A DNA stretch of 64,000 nt, from NCBI GenBank assembly GCA_029948255.1, contig JALIZF010001690.1:248001-312000 (forward strand), in the 5' to 3' direction. The DNA comes from Telmatactis stephensoni. Lineage: Eukaryota > Cnidaria > Anthozoa > Actiniaria > Isophelliidae. The notes under the pieces were generated by a model, which was given only the letters and a program-made list of their open reading frames with translations, was not told the origin of the DNA and made no database searches. A program made the translations under genes and the position numbers. Below, in pieces: positions 61,201 through 64,000 of this stretch. Each line of letters begins with the position of its first letter. The first letter of the stretch is position 1.

Positions 61201-62797
61201 CCATTTAGAGCTGACTCCAAATGGTCATGTGAGTCAACCAAAATTCACAACACGATCGATCAAGCAGAAGTGCTAACAGTTGAGTGATTTTAGTAGTATT
61301 TGTTAGTCAGACACCGTTTTTATACTGGGAAGATACTGAAATACTGTTCATCAAGCATAATATAGAATCTATATACTAATTTCATATTAAAGAACCTAAT
61401 TATCAGTAAAACATACATATTGTGGACTCTTAAAATGAACAAACACTACAAGATCAAGGATAAGGGAAAAAACATGTTAATAACTCCTAACTGTAAACTT
61501 CCTTTTCCTGTTCTGCAAATCATTGGTCTTTAAACATTTAAGGAGAAAAACTGGATGGACAATCATAATTTTAAAATGAATTCATATTCAAAATATCTTG
61601 TAAAATACATGTACTTCCCTTCAGAAAATTTTTATATGTTAACCTTGTCGCTTATCAACACAGTACTCTTCGTAAGAACTTTACAACGATCGTGTCAATC
61701 ACTCGACGGTATTGTATATTTCCTTTGTTTACATTTTAAATCGATTAACGAGCTAATCCTCCATGACTCGTTAACCGTGCAGGCCACACGATCTCAGCAA
61801 AAAAACATACTTTATCATCTACAAACCTTTAAGATTAGGCTCCAATTGAGTACTTATAATGTTACCCATTACAGAACAGGAATTAAGCTTGCTACAAGCT
61901 AACTTTGCTGACTTAGTCAAGTCAAAGGTCACTTTAGCTTTTCCGGTGTGTTTCTTAGTAAGAGGATCGTAGTAAATCTTGATATGTTCAACTTTGCCAT
62001 ACTTCTGGCACATTTCTTGCAAGAATTTTTTGTCTACGTTATCGTTGAGGCCAGTGAAGACAACTTCTCTTTGAGGAGGCGTCCCAACGTAGTACTTGTC
62101 GAACTGCGAATGAAAAGAACATATGATCTGTTGTACAATCGATGTTTCGCCAATTAGTCAATGTGGTGATTCGCTTATTGTAAGTTAATTAGCAACTTGA
62201 ATCACGGAAATCGGCGCTAAAACCTAACAACACAAACCCCCAAGATCACCATAATCACAAACCTTGAAATTGGGTACAGGAAGGTCTGCTTTGTTGAGAG
62301 TCCAAATTCGTGTTCTTCTTGATCGAGGATCCTTTGGGACAATCGGTGGTTGCTGTGAAGATAAAATTAGAAACTATACAGATTTGTACAAAAATCCTGG
62401 AAAAGATTATCCATGAACCGGCAAAACATCAATTAATCAATGCTTACCCCGGGAAATTCGCCATCATATCTAAATATTTTTTCGGATCCTTTCTTCAAAG
62501 CAGGGTCGATGAGTAGCTTGTAGTTTCGCCTGTGTTTTCCCTCATCGTGCCGGTTGAGAAACCGTGCAGCCCCGTTTGCAACTGCAAGAAAAGCAGCTAC
62601 ATTTCAAATACTGAAGAAAGAACTGAGGAAAGGCCATCAAAGGCCACATCAAGCACTCGAACATTTTGTGTCAATACATTATACATGCCTGGCTTCTCAG
62701 AGCTGGTGAATAGAGAGCCAACTTTGGTCGTACTTTCGTAGACTTTTCCATGGCTAAAGATGGAGTTTTTAGTGAACCCAGGCGGTTCATGGGACAT
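52606..62797 (-). CDS. SETD1: SETD1-type histone H3K4 methyltransferase (COMPASS), twelve exons
   Basis: The catalytic subunit of the SET1/COMPASS complex, which deposits H3K4 methylation at active promoters. Exons (minus): about 62797-62689 (tentative), 62581-62448, 62352-62263, 62103-61827, 61018-58707, 58477-58042, 57369-57094, 56103-55357, 54683 to about 54526, 54198-54079, 53826-53569 and 52779-52606; total about 1,696 aa. Visible in order: [20 protein letters not shown]; a DPR segment ([12 protein letters not shown]), the type that binds WDR82; an RRM at about 118-197 ([19 protein letters not shown]); an Arg/Ser/Asp/Tyr-rich region; a proline-rich block at about 810-890; an acidic YSSESEEEE run; N-SET; the WDR5 Win motif [12 protein letters not shown] at about 1555-1675 ([62 protein letters not shown]); and post-[20 protein letters not shown] rather than NHSC is usual for SETD1. 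The exon 9 end (54526 or 54486) and the first exon are uncertain. Confidence 0.92.
53195..53440 (+). repeat. TTG-rich minisatellite in the SETD1 last intron
   Basis: Units like GTTGTTATGTTGTTGCGGTT plus GTGGTGGTAGTGGTTGTTACT repeat about four times with variation. Confidence 0.85.
53957..54041 (+). repeat. (GACT)n microsatellite in a SETD1 intron
   Basis: About 21 perfect GACT/CTGA units, 38 bp from the exon 10 splice donor (minus-strand GTGAGC at 54073-54078). Confidence 0.95.
54684..55356 (-). other. Probable U12-type AT-AC intron of SETD1
   Basis: On the minus strand the intron would begin ATATCCTTAC straight after the split codon TCT-G (55357). It would end TTCCTTGACTTTCTTCAC at 54684, where TTCCTTGAC matches the U12 branch-site consensus and lies about 10 nt before the AC. 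Joining across it gives [20 protein letters not shown], which aligns with the human SETD1 stretch between N-SET and the Win motif. No GT-AG solution keeps this block in frame. Confidence 0.75.
56250..56375. mobile_element. TAGAG-GATTTCGTATGA MITE family, copy 3
   Basis: It begins AGATTTCGTATGACTGTGAA and shares TTTTTATAGACAACAC and GCATTGACACAG with copies 1 and 2. CG sites have largely turned to TG/CA, suggesting an older, methylation-decayed copy. SETD1 intron 7. Confidence 0.55.
57541..57570 (+). repeat. Solo TTAAGGTGGCCC terminus
   Basis: TTAAGGTGGCCCTGTACTC resembles the end of the 32119-35880 element (TTAAGGTGGCCCGTACC). The matching right end was not found nearby. SETD1 intron 6. Confidence 0.4.
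61060..61298. mobile_element. Foldback element in SETD1 intron 4
   Basis: TACTACTGAAATCACTCGAC at 61060 and its near-inverse ending at 61298 start arms of about 100 bp, which also share GTTAGCACT, GATCGATTGATC, GGTTGACTCACGTGACCATT and GGAGT. The centre is about 40 bp. Confidence 0.75.
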
Positions 62798-64000
62798 TGC
62801 CGTACATCACATGAGTCACAGAGCTTTTAATTACTGCTCCTTGGGCGGAAAATGAGCTAAACACTAGCGATATTTAACCACTACTAAATTCACATTGTTT
62901 TTCCTTCTTGTTCTCGTCAACACGCGCCACATACGATGACATTAGCCATCCCAGCAACCATTGCAAGCATCCCATCCCCAGTCCCCCAATCTTAATCTGA
63001 TTAACACAGAAAACCCATATTTACAAATACTTTTAAAGGAACAAAGGCGCCACCCTGCGCCCCGCGCGGCACCACCCTATCCTTTGAAGTATGGGAATTT
63101 TTCTTCTTAGATTGCTTTTCAAACCCGAAGTTCTATGAATGAATTTTACTTTTAAAATCCCTTTGCTCTTTCTCAAGGCCTACCAACATTCCGTATAGAG
63201 TAGATTTCGTGTGACTGTGACTGAACGGCAGTTGGTGTAAGCTAAGCTCCAGTTCACTTCATCTAAGTTTTGCCAGCAAACTAGCTAGGATGGAAGGAAA
63301 TAAAAAAATGTGAACCGCAAGAAATAGAGAATATATCTGTCATAAAGCATTATAAGCGAGAAGTGTCGTCCAAAGTAGAAGTCGTTAAATATATTTTCTC
63401 TGTGATATACGCTTTACCTTCGCCGTCTGCCGCGTTTACCACGCTGTTAACCACGCGATAAACTATTCTTAGGGCCGGATCAAACGAGAATGCAAGGACG
63501 CGCAAGTGGACGCAAGTTTTGACATGCGCCTTCGTTTGACCGCCAACTTGCATCCACTTGCGGCTACTTGTAGTAGTTGCAAGAACTTGCGAGCAGTTTG
63601 AGCGTGCTCAAATTTGAACGCAATTTGATGCAAGTTTTGGCTCGTTCGAACGGTCACCACCCTAGACTTTACACGTTTGTGTGTGTGTGTGTGTAAACGG
63701 TGTGTGTTCTTTTTAGTCCGAACTTCTACACATTGATTTTCTCACAAATAATTCAAACAAAAACCAAACCGTTTTTTTTTCTTGTCCTTCAGGAAGCAGT
63801 CAATTTTAATAGTTTTTCAGGGAGTGAGTGTTACAACTACCAGCTGCAGATAAAATACGGTACGGAAGAGTCATGGCATAGTTACGGCAGGAATTTCGAA
63901 TGTTTTTATAAACAACACACCACTGACACTGAAGAACAGATTTCGAATGAATGTGAAACGACGTAGTGTGTGCCGTGTTGACTACAAAATACATTCGAAA
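62798..64000. other. Upstream flank of SETD1 with repeat fragments
   Basis: It holds fragments of the TAGAG-GATTTCGTATGA family (63196-63230 and 63855-63965), a (TG)n run at about 63680, and a segment at 63470-63665 rich in CTTGC/GCAAG with TAGGG-like opposing ends. The SETD1 promoter is expected directly upstream of 62797. No other gene was recognised. Confidence 0.45.

Overview
This is nuclear DNA from an animal: AT-rich, intron-rich, with GT-AG splice sites and many small inverted-repeat elements. The gene set (a ciliary coiled-coil gene, a SWAP-70 family gene, SLC22 and SLC7 transporters, SETD1, and a prolyl 4-hydroxylase fragment with Thr-rich repeats) and the repeat style suggest an invertebrate, most likely an anthozoan cnidarian such as a coral or sea anemone. 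That placement is an inference; no marker in the window proves it.

Layout: (1) 320-1210, minus: the first four exons of DRC2/CCDC65, which runs off the left edge. (2) 2546-9770, plus: a SWAP-70/DEF6-like gene in six exons, head-to-head with DRC2. Its C-terminal repeat tail is split by an apparent one-base frameshift. (3) 9771-18105: a gene-free interval full of inverted repeats, a long perfect palindrome and a hexanucleotide satellite. (4) 18106-23223, plus: a complete nine-exon SLC22 organic ion transporter. (5) 24354-36900, minus: a complete ten-exon SLC7 amino-acid transporter light chain, convergent with SLC22. It contains a 45-nt micro-exon and a 6.6-kb first intron holding a 3.8-kb long-inverted-repeat element with TTAA flanks. 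(6) 36990-38261: a 1.27-kb composite foldback element with an exact 8-bp target duplication, itself invaded by a MITE with its own 9-bp duplication, just upstream of the SLC7 start codon. (7) 39161-47350, minus: a 17-exon gene of unrecognised function whose exon phases all fit. (8) 47855-51122, plus: an orphan C-terminal fragment of a prolyl 4-hydroxylase alpha subunit, decaying into Thr-rich repeats. (9) 52606-62797, minus: a full-length SETD1 H3K4 methyltransferase (about 1,700 residues) in twelve exons, with RRM, N-SET, WDR5-binding Win motif, SET and post-SET. It includes a probable U12-type AT-AC intron.

All exon models were assembled by hand from splice consensus, reading phase and recalled family sequences; no alignment or transcript evidence was available. 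The genes are ordinary housekeeping or membrane genes that do not form one pathway. The novelty lies in gene structure (AT-AC intron, micro-exons, exon-end duplications, frameshifted tail), the unrecognised gene, and the nested or long-inverted-repeat mobile elements.
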